The translations under genes and the position numbers were made by a program. 64,000 nucleotides of DNA from Merluccius polli (Eukaryota > Chordata > Actinopteri > Gadiformes > Merlucciidae): the NCBI GenBank assembly GCA_030340625.1, contig JAOPHQ010004308.1:27501-91500 (forward strand). The letters are read 5' to 3'. Positions 11,144 through 43,550 of the stretch are shown here, one piece after another (position 1 is the first letter of the stretch; each line of letters opens with the position of its first letter). The notes under the pieces are model-generated. The model did no database searches. It was given only the letters and a program-made list of their open reading frames with translations, and was not told where the DNA came from.

Positions 11144-12546
11144 GAGCCAAAGTGAGTGAGTGAGTGAGTGAGTGAGTGAGTGAGTGAGTGAGTGGGTGAG
11201 TGGGTGAGTGAGCGGGTGAGTGAGTGAGTGAGTGGGTGGTGGGTGAGTGAGTGAGTGAGCGGGTGAGTGTGAGCGGGTGAGTGAGTGAGTGAGTGAGTGA
11301 GTGAGTGAGTGAGCGGGTGAGCGAGTGAGTGAGTGAGTGAGTGAGCGAGTGAGTCACCTGTACGCGGTGAGCTCCACCTGGGCGGCCTCCCCGGCCACCA
11401 GGTCCGGGATCAGGGCCAGGTGGGTCACCTGGACGGCCGCCCAGCCGAACTGGAAGAGCAGGATGAAGGGGGAGAAGTAGACCAGCCACGACCACTGGGG
11501 GGCGCTGGCGGCGCACGGCAGACACGGACTGAAGACGAAGGGGAAGGACAGCAGGACGCACAGAGACCCTGGACCCGGAGGACATGTTTATACCGTTTAT
11601 TCATGCTTTTATTTATGAGCCATATGACACATATACCGTATTGGTCCGAATATAAGACGGTTTTTTCCCCTGGAAATACGTCTGAAAAAGTGTGGTCGTC
11701 TTATATTCTCTTCTAGACTTTTAAATGTCAGTATACATTCACAACACCAGATGGCGCTGTTCTACAACTAGTTATTTAATTTTGATAGGCTGGTTGTTTT
11801 TCATTATGAGATGGACAGCCTGATATACCAATTAATTTTCATTTTCATGATATTTAAACACCATAAGTCGTTCATTTACACATGTGATTTCATTTAATTG
11901 TATATAAATATAACAATTGTATCTAAAATATAATAAAAAAAACATGACATGATTTAAAAGATGTAGAAAACAAGTTTTCTTCATAAAAACAAGATTTGGT
12001 CTACAAAAACTCTTTTTCCAAAAATGAGTCTTGAAAAAGGGGGAGTCGTCTTATAATCAGGGTCGTCTTATATTCGGACCAATACGGTAATAGACATTTA
12101 TTACTGTAAAATAAGTGTCATCAGTCATGGAAAGGTGAACGCATCTTGGAAACTAAAGATGATATTTGCGATGTTTTCTTGTATTTTCTATTCTTGTATT
12201 TTGGTAGATATCTTTATGTCCAGTATCTCTCCAACACACACATCACATATCATATCACAGGTCACTTACCTATTAAATGCCATGTTTTCCTCTTGCCGTA
12301 CTTCCGGAAGCCCGTCGTCCTGTCGGCCTCGCAGCCAATCAGCAGCGTGCACACGCCGTCCGCCACCTGGCCAATCAGCAGCAGCACACCTGCGTAGGTG
12401 CTGCGCATGCCCAGCACGCTGTGGTAGTAGAGCAGCAGGTAGCTGAACCACAGGGAGGCGCACAGGTCGTTCAGCAGGTGACCCACCGCGTAGCACAGCC
12501 GCCCGGAGACCGGCAGGGACCGGCCGCAGGTCCCGGGTCTCTCCAT
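2391..12546 (-). CDS. mfsd12: MFSD12, major facilitator superfamily transporter, complete, 9 exons
   Basis: Coding exons in transcript order: 12546-12270, 11568-11358, 9838-9706, 9591-9346, 9227-9135, 6918-6826, 6246-6073, 3116-3022, 2535-2391. All introns are GT..AG and phases join cleanly (1,2,0,0,0,0,0,2), giving 488 aa; the human protein is about 480. The start is the ATG just before a MERPGTCGRSLPV N-terminus. Family matches include YAVGHLLNDLCASLWF (exon 1), HWLQQPSFYQ (exon 4), CTRLMVNMSQTY (exon 5), IATIPLVMYLSGF (exon 6), QSGAFVYGSMS (exon 8) and VTGGVAVAAALSL (exon 9). Known for the family: a 12-helix MFS protein of lysosomes and melanosomes needed for cysteine import and pigmentation. 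Odd points: the central loop in exon 4 carries an in-frame 57-bp tandem duplication, and introns 5 and 7 are almost wholly minisatellite. Which teleost copy (a or b) this is cannot be decided here. Confidence 0.95.
2780..2843. promoter_or_regulatory. Tandem E-box array (TCACATGA x3, TCACATGG, TCACATGT) in mfsd12 intron 8
   Basis: A 16-bp unit GGCATCACATGATGTT is repeated four times. It places TCACATGA at 2780-2787, 2796-2803 and 2812-2819, TCACATGG at 2828-2835 and TCACATGT at 2836-2843. TCACATGA is the M-box/E-box octamer bound by the MITF/TFE family. The function is inferred; see findings. Confidence 0.6.
3325..5882. repeat. Giant minisatellite filling mfsd12 intron 7, about 2.56 kb
   Basis: The array is built from a core AACACATACATGATAC followed by zero, one or two copies of the 7-mer ATGATAC and then AGTA or ATGATA, giving interleaved units of about 19, 26 and 28 bp. 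Longer identical blocks recur, so there is higher-order structure. The left third (3,720-4,320) is more variable (ATATATGATAC variants). All three minus-strand frames are free of stops for over 850 codons, but it lies wholly between mfsd12 exons 7 and 8. Confidence 0.95.
6926..7002. repeat. (CA)n at the mfsd12 exon 6 acceptor
   Basis: A 77-bp CA array on plus, read as (TG)n on the transcript strand, ends six bases from the exon 6 acceptor (AG at 6920-6919). It occupies the position of the polypyrimidine tract. Confidence 0.9.
7039..9128. repeat. Giant 13-bp minisatellite filling mfsd12 intron 5, about 2.09 kb
   Basis: About 160 copies of a 13-bp unit, GTGATATTGYGRT with variants ATATCGCG and ATATTGCA. 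Occasional units are 2 bp longer (CGATGTGTGATATT), clustered around 7,730-7,790, 8,180-8,250 and 8,400-8,460. Those clusters look like copies of one another and indicate block duplication. Minus frames are open for over 800 codons because 13 is not a multiple of 3 and the unit avoids stops. The array ends only a few bases from the exon 5 donor at 9135. Confidence 0.95.
9411..9525 (-). repeat. mfsd12: In-frame 57-bp tandem duplication in mfsd12 exon 4
   Basis: CATAGGGCAGAGGGGAGACC starts at 9411 and again at 9468, a 57-bp (19-codon) period, with the following bases also repeated imperfectly. In protein it gives ALVSPLPYDLVAPGDGE next to ALVSPLPYELSS, in the cytosolic loop between the two six-helix halves. 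One copy contains YDLV, which fits the YxxPhi sorting-signal pattern. Confidence 0.8.
10200..10306. repeat. TATC/TGTC tetranucleotide repeat in mfsd12 intron 2
   Basis: An imperfect (CTAT/CTGT/CCGT)n stretch interrupted by short unique bases. Confidence 0.8.
10445..10573. repeat. 10-bp minisatellite in mfsd12 intron 2
   Basis: Thirteen copies of TAATAAGTGG or TAATAAGTAG in direct tandem, with only the one G/A position varying. Confidence 0.9.
10885..11142 (+). mobile_element. 3' tail of an L2-type LINE (or a SINE that borrowed it)
   Basis: The stretch starts with coding-like sequence (TTTTAAGTCTTTTCTCAAAA), runs through a T-rich 3'UTR and ends AAAAGTGCTATACAAATAAA followed by (TTA)n. This ending is characteristic of fish L2/Maui-type elements. 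It is 5'-truncated and lies in mfsd12 intron 2, antisense to the gene. Confidence 0.6.
11151..11357. repeat. (GAGT)n microsatellite abutting the mfsd12 exon 2 donor
   Basis: About 200 bp of GAGT with GCGG variants. On the transcript strand the exon 2 donor GTGACTCACTCGCTCACTC is itself the start of the repeat, so the splice site and the repeat are continuous. Confidence 0.9.
11634..12089. mobile_element. Non-autonomous DNA transposon with 25-bp perfect TIRs
   Basis: TACCGTATTGGTCCGAATAT at 11634 onward is matched exactly in inverse over 25 bp by the sequence ending at 12089. Subterminal sequence is also symmetrical (GTCGTCTTATATTC near 11695; GAGTCGTCTTATAATC near 12044). The ends start and finish with TA, which could be a TA target duplication as in Tc1/mariner-like elements. 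No transposase is encoded. It lies in mfsd12 intron 1. Confidence 0.8.
11745..11759 (+). promoter_or_regulatory. CTCF-like motif inside the TIR element
   Basis: CACCAGATGGCGCTG matches the CTCF core pattern (CCAnnAGnnGGC type). It is carried within the DNA transposon at 11634-12089, so copies of the element may spread it. Confidence 0.35.
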
Positions 12547-14066
12547 TAGTCAATTAACGAGTCAATTAAAGAGTCAATTAAGGCCTATTTCCAATTAGAG
12601 ACGTAGAGGCCGATTTGGTGAGACTGACTCTCTCCAAAAAAACAACTATCTGAAATCCCAATGGGAGGACTGAGCTGTGCCAGTCTGGGTCCCCACGTGG
12701 GTCAGCTCAGAGACGAACAGGTTGTCATTGGAGCAGATCAATAATCAGGTTAGTATCGACAAACCAAAAAAAAAAATCGACCTATCAGAGCGACCCGCAT
12801 CCCTCAGCATCCCTCAGCATCCAGTAAGGTGATCTCCACGCCTGGAAAGCATTTTCATAATACAGATCAAACCTGGCTCACAATACACTCATGAGCGTCA
12901 ATGTGTACTCACCTTCTCCTTCTGCTCCTCCTCCTCCTCCTCATCGCTCACATGGTGAATGATTCAGCGTCAGACCACCGGCTTCCTCAAACCACTGCCA
13001 CCCAACTGCACGCAACCCCCCCCACTGCCCCCCCCCCAGCATCACCCATCCATCTCCATCCACGTCATTATCTCCATTATTATAACCGGGCTCTCCGGCA
13101 GGACAGGAGCTCCTCAGTCATAACGGTCCTCACCAACACAGAAAGGTGGATGTGGACGAAGTTCACTTTTTGTTAGCCAGCCCCCCCCCCCCCCCCTTTT
13201 TTTTGTATTAGACCTCCCAATATTGCAACCTAAAAATAAAACATGGACATTTGACTTCTCCAAAAGACAGGATATGTCATCTGTCACATCGTCATGAAAC
13301 GTCTGCGGTGATGCCACATGATGAGCTGGCAGAACAGCTCAAATAGTCCGTATAGTATAGTATATATAATATAGTACAGTATATATAATATAGTACAGTA
13401 TATATAATAGTATAGTATAGCGGCTACAGAATCCTTGTTCAAGATGAACCATCTCTACATAATGTGGGGGAGAATCGCGCCCCACATCCCCTTTCATTTA
13501 GGCAATGGGGGAGGGAGGGGGGAGGAAAATGCAGAACATACACAGAAACACGACTGTCAGCATCCAGAGGGGAAACGTGAATCCCAGTTAGTATCCGCAA
13601 ACTTTTCCTATTCAGACCAAAACCCACACCAGCAGACACCATCTTGTACGCATCGCTTTCACCTGTAGTGCCACCTTGAAAAGGAAAAAACCAAACAGAT
13701 CAAATGTTGCTGCTGTTCATCGCCGGTTCTTCGCGGTCGCAGGGTTGAGTCACGCCAACGCCGTCACGGCGGGGGAAGTGATGCGTGTCCACGCCAGCGT
13801 CTCACCACATGGACTGCACAACACATTTTTTAAGGGTCAAGAAGATAAAATCTCATTGCTGGACACTCACTTTGAGCTTTAAACATTTTACTTGGAAAGG
13901 CACAAACTATGATTCCCTGGGAAATTATTCTCGATGTAGGAAACAAAAAATTGAACGACATTATACTGTTCCATGTAAATTCACAACATTTGCGGCCATA
14001 CGTACATAACTCAGAGATATATATATTTATATATATAAGCCTTGCGAATGACTTCCTAGATCAGTC
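12547..14066. promoter_or_regulatory. Intergenic region between mfsd12 start and csnk1g2 3' end, with CACGTG E-box
   Basis: This 1.5-kb gap must contain the mfsd12 promoter. A perfect palindrome CCCACGTGGG with CACGTG at 12694-12699 lies about 150 bases upstream of the mfsd12 ATG. CACGTG is the core of CLEAR/USF/MITF-type sites common in lysosomal genes. Otherwise I see a short CTC repeat at 12917-12945, C and T runs at 13181-13204 and a TATAGTA repeat at 13345-13420. No gene is seen. Confidence 0.45.
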
Positions 14067-15081
14067 TTTATTAAGTTGTTTTTCTTAATTGTTAATTTCA
14101 AACCTAAAATTTTCACTGTACTTTTTCATTTTCTCCAAAAAGTGCAATAATAGTAATAATAAGAGAGCTTAATATCAGATTCTCTCCCCTTCCACAGTAC
14201 CTGAGGCCAGTGACTGTGCTACAAAGACCACATCGACAGACAGAAAGAAAGCCAGTATGAGGAAGGAAAAAATATATATAAATCCAGAACACTACAACAT
14301 AAAAGTAAGCTTGTTTTCAATCCAAGGAGTCCACTTTGAAAACTGAGGATTCAATTACAAAAAAAGAAAAAAAAAAAGGAAAAAAAAACATTACATAAAA
14401 ATCCTCCATAATGCTTCATGGATGAAATGCGTCCTGTGTCTCTCAGTGATTGCAGACTTGACATTAGTATAGTTCATGCGTGCGTCTTACGTTGATCCCA
14501 CAAATAAACTATGTTGCTAAGGAGCGTATTTCCTACCCGCGACCCGCCGCCAGCCGTCTCCGCGGCGGTGGCGGCGGCGGCGGCCCGTTGAAACGATGCA
14601 TGTTCTTTATGGAATCTAGGATACAACAACTGTTTCAAACAGTATAGATATATTTTTTCATATTCACGTCGGCGGTATTCACGCTTCACTGTTACAACTT
14701 TGTACTTAAAAAAAAAAAAAATAAATCCATAAGCCACTCCTGCAACGCCTCAACCCCACCCACTGTCACCCCACTGTCACCGGCCTCACCGCCGCCGCCG
14801 CCGCCCCCGCCCCCCCCGCCCGCCGGCCCCGTCGGCGCTGTGGGTGTCTTCTGTCGACGGTAGAAAAAAACCAAAAAGGAAACCAGAGTCTGTTGCGAAG
14901 TCAATAGGACCGCAACTTTCCTTTACTTGCCAGTAGCCGGGGGGGGGGGGGGGGGGGGGGGGGAGCACTGAGAAAAGGGTGCGAGACAGAGTGAGTCAGA
15001 GAGAGAGAGAGAGAGAGAGGCCGGGGCTGAGGGGTGAGAACGTGTCGGAGAGGATGTGGGGGGGGGGAAGCGAGAAAGAGA

Positions 15082-15138
<57 letters not shown>

Positions 15139-15305
15139 GGGTGGTGGGAAGGGTGGTGTAACAGGAGAGATGGTGTTTCGTGTCGTCATCATCGTCGTCA
15201 CTGCGGCTGCTGCTGCTGCTGCTGCTTCCCTTGTCTAACTTGACAGTGAGCTGAATGTTCCCTCTGGGATCTTCTCCCTCCCTCTGGTCCTCACCTCCTC
15301 CTCCC
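14067..15305 (-). other. csnk1g2: csnk1g2 3'UTR with candidate poly(A) signal
   Basis: The stop is at 15308-15306. A consensus AATAAA on the minus strand at 14072-14067 would give a 3'UTR of about 1.24 kb. It contains (CT)n on the transcript strand (plus (GA)n at 15070-15136), a C25 tract on the transcript strand (plus-strand G run 14939-14963) and a GCC-rich stretch at 14,560-14,585. Extent is a guess from the signal. Confidence 0.35.
14939..15136. repeat. G25 run and (GA)n arrays in the csnk1g2 3'UTR
   Basis: Uninterrupted G from 14939 to 14963, (GA)n at 15000-15019 and (GA)n at 15070-15136 including AAAGAG variants. All are pyrimidine on the transcript strand. Confidence 0.9.
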
Positions 15306-37521
<22,216 letters not shown>

Positions 37522-38163
37522 AAGCTTGTGATACCCTGGCCTCTCCACGATTATTCCCCGGCCATGCAAACCACAGAAACTCCAGAAAGAAAAAAAAAAG
37601 AAAGCGACCAGGGGAGACACTTTAGGGGAGAGACGAGGCAGACAAGCGACCGCACAAGACAGAGGAGAGGTGTGTGCAAATGTACACCAGATCACAAGAC
37701 ACTTCGATAGGCTGGAACCGCAGCTGAAGTTCCCCTTGTGTCTGGCCGACGGCCTACGGACTAGTATTTCCTTCTTCTTCTGTTTGTTGTTGTTGTTGTC
37801 GCTTCTGCTGCGGCGGCGGCGGCGTCTGATGCGCTTGTTCCTCGTTCACCAGAGACGAGTTCTTTTCCGTTTCTGTTTCCCCAGCGCTGCACTAGAGCTG
37901 CTGCATGTCCCTGCCTGAAGTGGGCAGGTAGTGCTAAGATGTGCCCACGCACACAGTACCGCTCATAGACAATCACTCCGAATCCCGGCTACTGCGTCCA
38001 CAAGGCTGCTTGGCAACAAACCCCAGAGCGCCTTCATTCCTTCTGGTCAGTGTTTGGCGAGACGGTAGCCATCCTCCATGCTGCAGGGCCACGTCATGGG
38101 AGGCGATGAGGAGTGAGCAACACAGAGTTAAGTTGTGGTCGGTCTCGAATTTCAGGTCGATGT
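37522..38163 (-). other. csnk1g2: csnk1g2 5'UTR exon (upstream of start codon)
   Basis: On the minus strand a TTTTCCAG acceptor ends at 38164, and sequence from 38163 runs uninterrupted to the csnk1g2 ATG at 37521. I see no strong internal donor, so it is called as one about 640-base untranslated stretch contiguous with the first coding exon. A second acceptor-like T-rich tract followed by AG lies near 37580-37600, so a further small intron is possible. Short upstream ORFs are present, for example one near 38,080 reading MEDGYRLAKH then stop. Confidence 0.5.
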
Positions 38164-39501
38164 CTGGAAAACAAACAAAAATAAATTCAACCTATTGGGC
38201 ATGCGGTGATTACTTACAGAGAGCCTGTACATCATCTGTGATGGCACATTTCAGACATTTCCCTTCAACCAACAACCTGAACACATTCATAATCCCCCCA
38301 TATGGCGTAGGAATTTTAAAAAAACGTGATTAGATATTTGAATTTTTGAAGTGGCTATTTTTTATACCATTGAATAATACAGAAATACAAAATGTTGGCA
38401 AACATAATCAAGAGTTATAATAATAAATGTATTGGTGGTCCTATAGAATGGAGTTGGAAAAGGAAACCTTTTTATTCAAGATCAAATTGTGTCTACAGAA
38501 GCTTTTCCATACTAGAGTTGAAATCGGATCTTGCTCCCTGACAAGCACAAGCAAATTCAATAAACCAATCAATATGAGCAGAACTATTCCACAGTAGACG
38601 TCATGAGTAAAAGCAGCGCTACTCGCATTAAAACTTATGTTTTTAATGACCCCGCCAAAACACATAATATACATCGAGGAGAGCGACACCTTTCAGCCCT
38701 TAACATCTTTTAGAGACCAAGAAGGAAATTCAGAAGGCTTTGAAAGATAAGGCAAATGAAAGGGTCAACATCAACAAGATCTGGATCAACTTTATATACA
38801 CTATATAAAAGCTATATAATGCAGATTAGAGTCTGAATAATTTCATGATAGGGTAACAATATACAGAGACTACATGAGACTAACGTATTTGCGTACATGT
38901 AAGAGACAATGCTACATGCATCGTTATAAGCAACGATTGAGTTATGAGTGAATTGATTATTTAATTGACCATTACAGGTCATTATTATATTTTGTATTAT
39001 TACAATTTCTACTCAAGGCTTTCGAAAGACAAATAGGGTTTCTTATGTGGTTAAGAATTAGTTTTCCTGGTTGTAAATGTAAGACGTGTGTGTGTCTGCT
39101 GAAGTGAGGTCAATCATTACATTGCCGAGTAGTCGGTCACGCTCTTTACTGTACAAGAGGAAGTAACCGCACATTTATAGTAAAGACACTTTGTGAAAAA
39201 AAAAGCCGGAATAGACAAGTCTTGTTGAATAAATAAAACATACATTTTAAACGTGAATTAATGGGCGCGAAAGAGAAAGCCTGGTTCAACATTACGCTAA
39301 TTAAGTGGTAATCGCTCAGAGACCGGCATGTCGTCCTACTTCATTACATCGTGCCATTTCAGAAAGGCAGCATTACGCTGTATCCGACCTTAATAGCATA
39401 TGGTTGAATATTATTTCATATAAATAATTAACATTATGCAATATGAATTAATGGATAGCACCGGCTAAGTACATCTCTTACACCACACTAAGAAAAACAT
39501 G

Positions 39502-39591
<90 letters not shown>

Positions 39592-40526
39592 ACACAACAA
39601 GCATGTCACACACTGGCACAACTGGTCACGTATTAAACTCATACCTTTAGTAACAGCTTACTTACCATTAGTAACAGCTCACTAACCATTAGTAACCGTT
39701 TACTCATGTTATCATCTGCAATTATCTCACGGTAGCACTCCCCGGGTTGCCTGCCATGACAGCTATGATTGACAGCTGTCAATCCCACCCAGCTGAGAGA
39801 CAGCCATGTCAACACTGATCCCTTGACGCGGACGTTAAGGAAGCGGTGAAGGGGACCAAGAGTAGTGCACTGCTGTGTCCTAGCTCTGTACAAAACAATG
39901 ATCAACTCCTAGGCACTAGGGACTAGGCACTAGACACTAGGAGCTAGGCACTAAGGACTAGTCACTAGGAGCTAGGCACTAAGGACTAGGCACTAGGCAC
40001 TAAGGACTAGGCACTAGGTACTAGGAGCTAGGCACTAAGGACTAGGCACTAAGGACTAGACACTAGACACTAGGAGCTAGGCACTAAGGACTAGTCACTA
40101 GGAGCTAGGCACTAGGTACTAGGAGCTAGGCACTAAGGACTAGGCACTAGGGACTAAGGACTAGTCACTAGGGACTAGTCACTAGGCCGGTCGGCGTCAG
40201 CTAACCGATATCTGAGGCTAACGCCGCCGTCGTTTCCATTCATTTGACGGACCGTCCGCAGCCCGCGGTACCGACGGTATCCAGCGGGCCGCCGACCGAA
40301 CCCGACGAGCCGCACATCAATAAAAACCCCAAACAACATTAAAAAAAACACTCCCCCCCCCCCCCCCCCCCCCGGCCTAACGCTTACTGAAAGTGTTAGC
40401 CTAGCGTTATAGCCTTCCGTTAGCCGCGGCTAACTTCCAGCGAACGGACGCCGAACGGAACAAGTTGAAACGGGTCAGAACATGAAACAATTCACTGATA
40501 GACACCGTTTAAAAGATATATCCGTC

Positions 40527-40559
<33 letters not shown>

Positions 40560-40906
40560 GAAGTACCCCCCCCCCCCCCCCCCATGTTACAGTCGGTACC
40601 GTCCGCACCGTCGAGGGGAAACCCCGGTCCACCAGAACAGCTGCTGCGCTACGCTTCGCTTCAACCCCGACAGGAAGTGTTCGTTTTCCGCGGCCACGAC
40701 CGTAAACACCGCGGGGCGACTCCTCTAATCCTCCGCTAGCCTAGCCTAGCCCAGCCTAGCTTAGCCTAGCCTAGCCCAACCGCTCCGCCAGCTCGCGCCC
40801 GTTGGCGACGGCGGTTTTAAACGGTAAACGGTACACGGCGCTGCGGTTATTGTTCCGTCCACATCTATGACGGATAGATAGATAATATTTCACAGATTAT
40901 ATTTAC
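38164..40906. other. csnk1g2 5' intron
   Basis: Between the two candidate untranslated exons. It contains a long (CA)n at 39506-39588, the CTAG minisatellite at 39905-40185 and the upstream CpG-rich edge with C21 (40353-40373), (CA)n (40530-40558) and C18 (40566-40583). No gene is seen. Confidence 0.5.
39905..40185. repeat. CTAG-type minisatellite A
   Basis: Irregular tandem of ACTAGGCACTA, AGGACTAGGCACTA and GGAGCTAGGCACTA blocks of about 7-14 bp, roughly 280 bp in all. Block order is shuffled, which suggests recombination within the array. Confidence 0.85.
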
Positions 40907-41150
40907 CTGTCGGTGCGGGTTAGTGAGAGCACGTCGCCATTGCCGGGCCTCGACGCGGCGCATCGCTACACGCCGGGTGTCTCTGTCTCCCCTCCCGCGG
41001 CGGGTCGTCTCTCTAAGCCTCCGCCGCTCAGCGGAGAACCGGAGAGCCGGAGAGCCGCCGGCGTAACCCGCGTTGGAGAATACGGGTCTGCGGCGTCGTC
41101 CGCTCCGGAAACCCGCCTGATTTAGACCCAACAGAACCGGGTCCGGAGAC
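40907..41150 (-). promoter_or_regulatory. csnk1g2: Candidate csnk1g2 first exon and CpG-rich promoter
   Basis: A consensus donor (ACAG|GTAAAT, exon end 40907) sits at the edge of a CpG-rich stretch that runs roughly 40,180-41,290 between AT-rich repeats. This fits a non-coding first exon spliced to the 38163 acceptor. CpG dinucleotides are dense (for example CGACGCGGCGCATCG at about 40950), as in an unmethylated housekeeping promoter. The transcription start itself cannot be placed. The stretch also holds two C runs of 18 or more and a CTAGC-type short repeat at 40736-40780. Confidence 0.5.
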
Positions 41151-41296
41151 GGTTTATTTTATTTATTTTCCCGGTGGGACGGCGTCGGTTCGCGGCGGTG
41201 TGTCGGGTGTCGGCCGGTGAGGACCAGGAAGGAGGCTGGAGGGACCGGACGTCAGAGAGCCACAGGTGGCGTCGTTACGCCGGTCTGCGTCCGTCA

Positions 41297-41390
41297 GTAA
41301 CTATGACGATGATGATGATGATGGTGGTGGTGGTGATGGTGGTGGTGATGATGATGATGATGATGATGATGATTATGATGATGATGATAG

Positions 41391-41422
<32 letters not shown>

Positions 41423-41489
41423 GTGGTGATGGTGATGATGATGATGATGGTGGTGATGGTGACCATGATGATGATGATGATGCTGGTGG

Positions 41490-41543
<54 letters not shown>

Positions 41544-41545
41544 AA
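41297..41545. repeat. (GAT)n followed by (ATC)n, trinucleotide array with an inverted junction
   Basis: About 190 bp of GAT with GGT interruptions, an 8-base junction CTGGTGGC, then about 55 bp of perfect ATC. The two arms are reverse complements, so the junction can fold into a long hairpin. Confidence 0.9.
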
Positions 41546-41604
41546 TCGTCACTGACCCGTCAGCCACAACACATACTTCATACATATCACATATCATAAA
41601 TACA

Positions 41605-42683
41605 ATAAGGTTAAGGTTAATAAAGTTAAGGGTATGAGGTTAAGGTTAATAAAGTTAAGGTTAATGAGGTTAAGGTTACGGAGGTTAAGGTTAATAAAGT
41701 TAAGGTTACTGAGGTTAAGGTTACTGAGGTTAAGGTTATTGAGGTTAAGGTTACTGAGGTTAAGGGTAATAAAGTTAAGGTTAATGAGGTTAAGGTTACG
41801 GAAGTTAAGGTTAATAAAGTTAAGGTTACTGAGGTTAAGGTTACTGAGGTTAAGGGTAATAAAGTTAAGGTTACTGAGGTTAAGGTTACTGAGGTTAAGG
41901 GTAATAAAGTTAAGGTTAATGAGGTTAAGGTTAATAAAGTTAAGGTTACTGAGGTTAAGGTTAATGAGGTTAAGGTTACTGAGGTTAGGGGTAATAAAGT
42001 TAAGGTTAATGAGGTTAAGGTTACTGAGGTTAAGGTTACTGAGCTTAAGGGTAATGAGGTTAAGGGTAATAAAGTTAAGGTTAAGGTTAATGAGGTTAAG
42101 GTTACTGAGGTTAGGGGTAATAAAGTTAAGGTTAATGAGGTTAAGGTTAATGAGGTTAAGGTTACTGAGGTTAGGGGTAATAAAGTTAAGGTTAATGAGG
42201 TTAAGGTTAATAAAGTTAAGGTTACTGAGGTTAAGGTTACTGAGGTTAAGGGTAATAAAGTTAAGGTTAATGAGGTTAAGGTTAATAAAGTTAAGGTTAC
42301 TGAGGTTAAGGTTAATGAGGTTAAGGTTACTGAGGTTAGGGGTAATAAAGTTAAGGTTAATGAGGTTAAGGTTACTGAGGTTAAGGTTACTGAGCTTAAG
42401 GGTAATGAGGTTAAGGGTAATAAAGTTAAGGTTAAGGTTAATGAGGTTAAGGTTACTGAGGTTAGGGGTAATAAAGTTAAGGTTAATGAGGTTAAGGTTA
42501 ATGAGGTTAAGGTTACTGAGGTTAAGGGTAATGAGGTTAAGGGTAATAAAGTTAAGGTTAAGGTTAATGAGGTTAAGGTTACTGAGGTTAAGGGTAATGA
42601 GGTTAAGGGTAATAAAGTTAAGGTTAAGGTTAATGAGGTTAAGGTAAATGAGGTTAAGGTTAATAAAGTTAAGGTTACTGATA
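41605..42683. repeat. 15-bp TTAAGG-type minisatellite with about 350-bp higher-order period
   Basis: Units of GAGGTTAAGGTTACT, GAGGTTAAGGTTAAT and GGGTAATAAAGTTAA, with 6-bp insertions of AAGGTT. A rare variant GAGCTTAAGGGTAATGAGG occurs at 42041 and 42392, and about 200 bp of flanking sequence is repeated with the same 351-bp offset. Frames on both strands are open for 340-375 codons, but the translations are plain repeats. Confidence 0.9.
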
Positions 42684-42779
42684 ATAAGCCCACAGCCGGT
42701 TGCTTTCTGTGTGTTCAACACCCAAAAACAGCATGTCCCCTTGACCTGATGTCCTGGGTGCTGATTAGTGTAGTCATTA

Positions 42780-42957
42780 GGCCCTAGGACCCTAGGACCC
42801 TAGTGCCCTAGGACCCTAGTGCCCTAGGACCCTAGGACCCTAGTGCCCTAGGACCCTAGTGCCCTAGGACCCTAGGACCCTAGTGCCATAGGACCCAGTG
42901 CCCTAGGACCCTAGGACCCTAGTGCCATAGGACCCTAGTGCCCTAGGACCCTAGGGT
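42780..42957. repeat. CTAG-type minisatellite B
   Basis: Irregular tandem of GACCCTAG and TGCCCTAG octamers (GTGCCCTAGGACCCTAGGAC), about 178 bp, between the TTAAGG array and the DMBX-like gene. Confidence 0.85.
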
Positions 42958-43518
42958 ATTAAGGGTCCTATTTCATATCTACATATATTATCTAGATATC
43001 ATATTTGAAGGATGCTCAGCTCTCTTGTAACACTTCATTCATAGGTTGTGTCAATACGCCCTTTCAAAGTAAAAGCGTGATATTTATGGAAGAACTTGGC
43101 AGAACAACTCTGAACGGTTTCTGAGTTTTTGCACAATGACGTTTGACTTCATACTCCACCAGAGTGGTGCCGCTGTCGCCGGGTGACTTTTGCAAAACCA
43201 TTTAGTGAAACGTAAAAAAACAAACGATTACTTTAAGTAGACATACCTTTTTTTGTTGTACTTGATGTAACTATGGTACAGTGCTTTATTATAACAGTAT
43301 TATAACTTTTATAACAGTAAACTAGTTCTTCTTCATGGCCGTAAAAACATACAACAGTATTTATCAAGCACACAATCAACTCAACAATGGCAATATTTAT
43401 TCTGCACTTTGCTGTCCAAGAGTCTTGTGTCCATGAAGAGTTGAGACCTGTGTTTAAGTGTGTGTTTAAGTGTGTGTGTGTGTGTGTGTGCGTGTGTGTG
43501 TGTGCGTGTGTGTGTGTG

Positions 43519-43550
<32 letters not shown>

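Noticed and set aside
41605..42683. True interstitial telomere array
   Set aside because: The perfect hexamer TTAGGG is not tandemly repeated; only variants within a 15-bp unit, so kept as a hypothesis only.
41594..42721. Open frames of 337-375 codons on both strands (LNLINLNL, RLRLLRLR)
   Set aside because: Translation of the TTAAGG minisatellite; no start context, no family, open on both strands.
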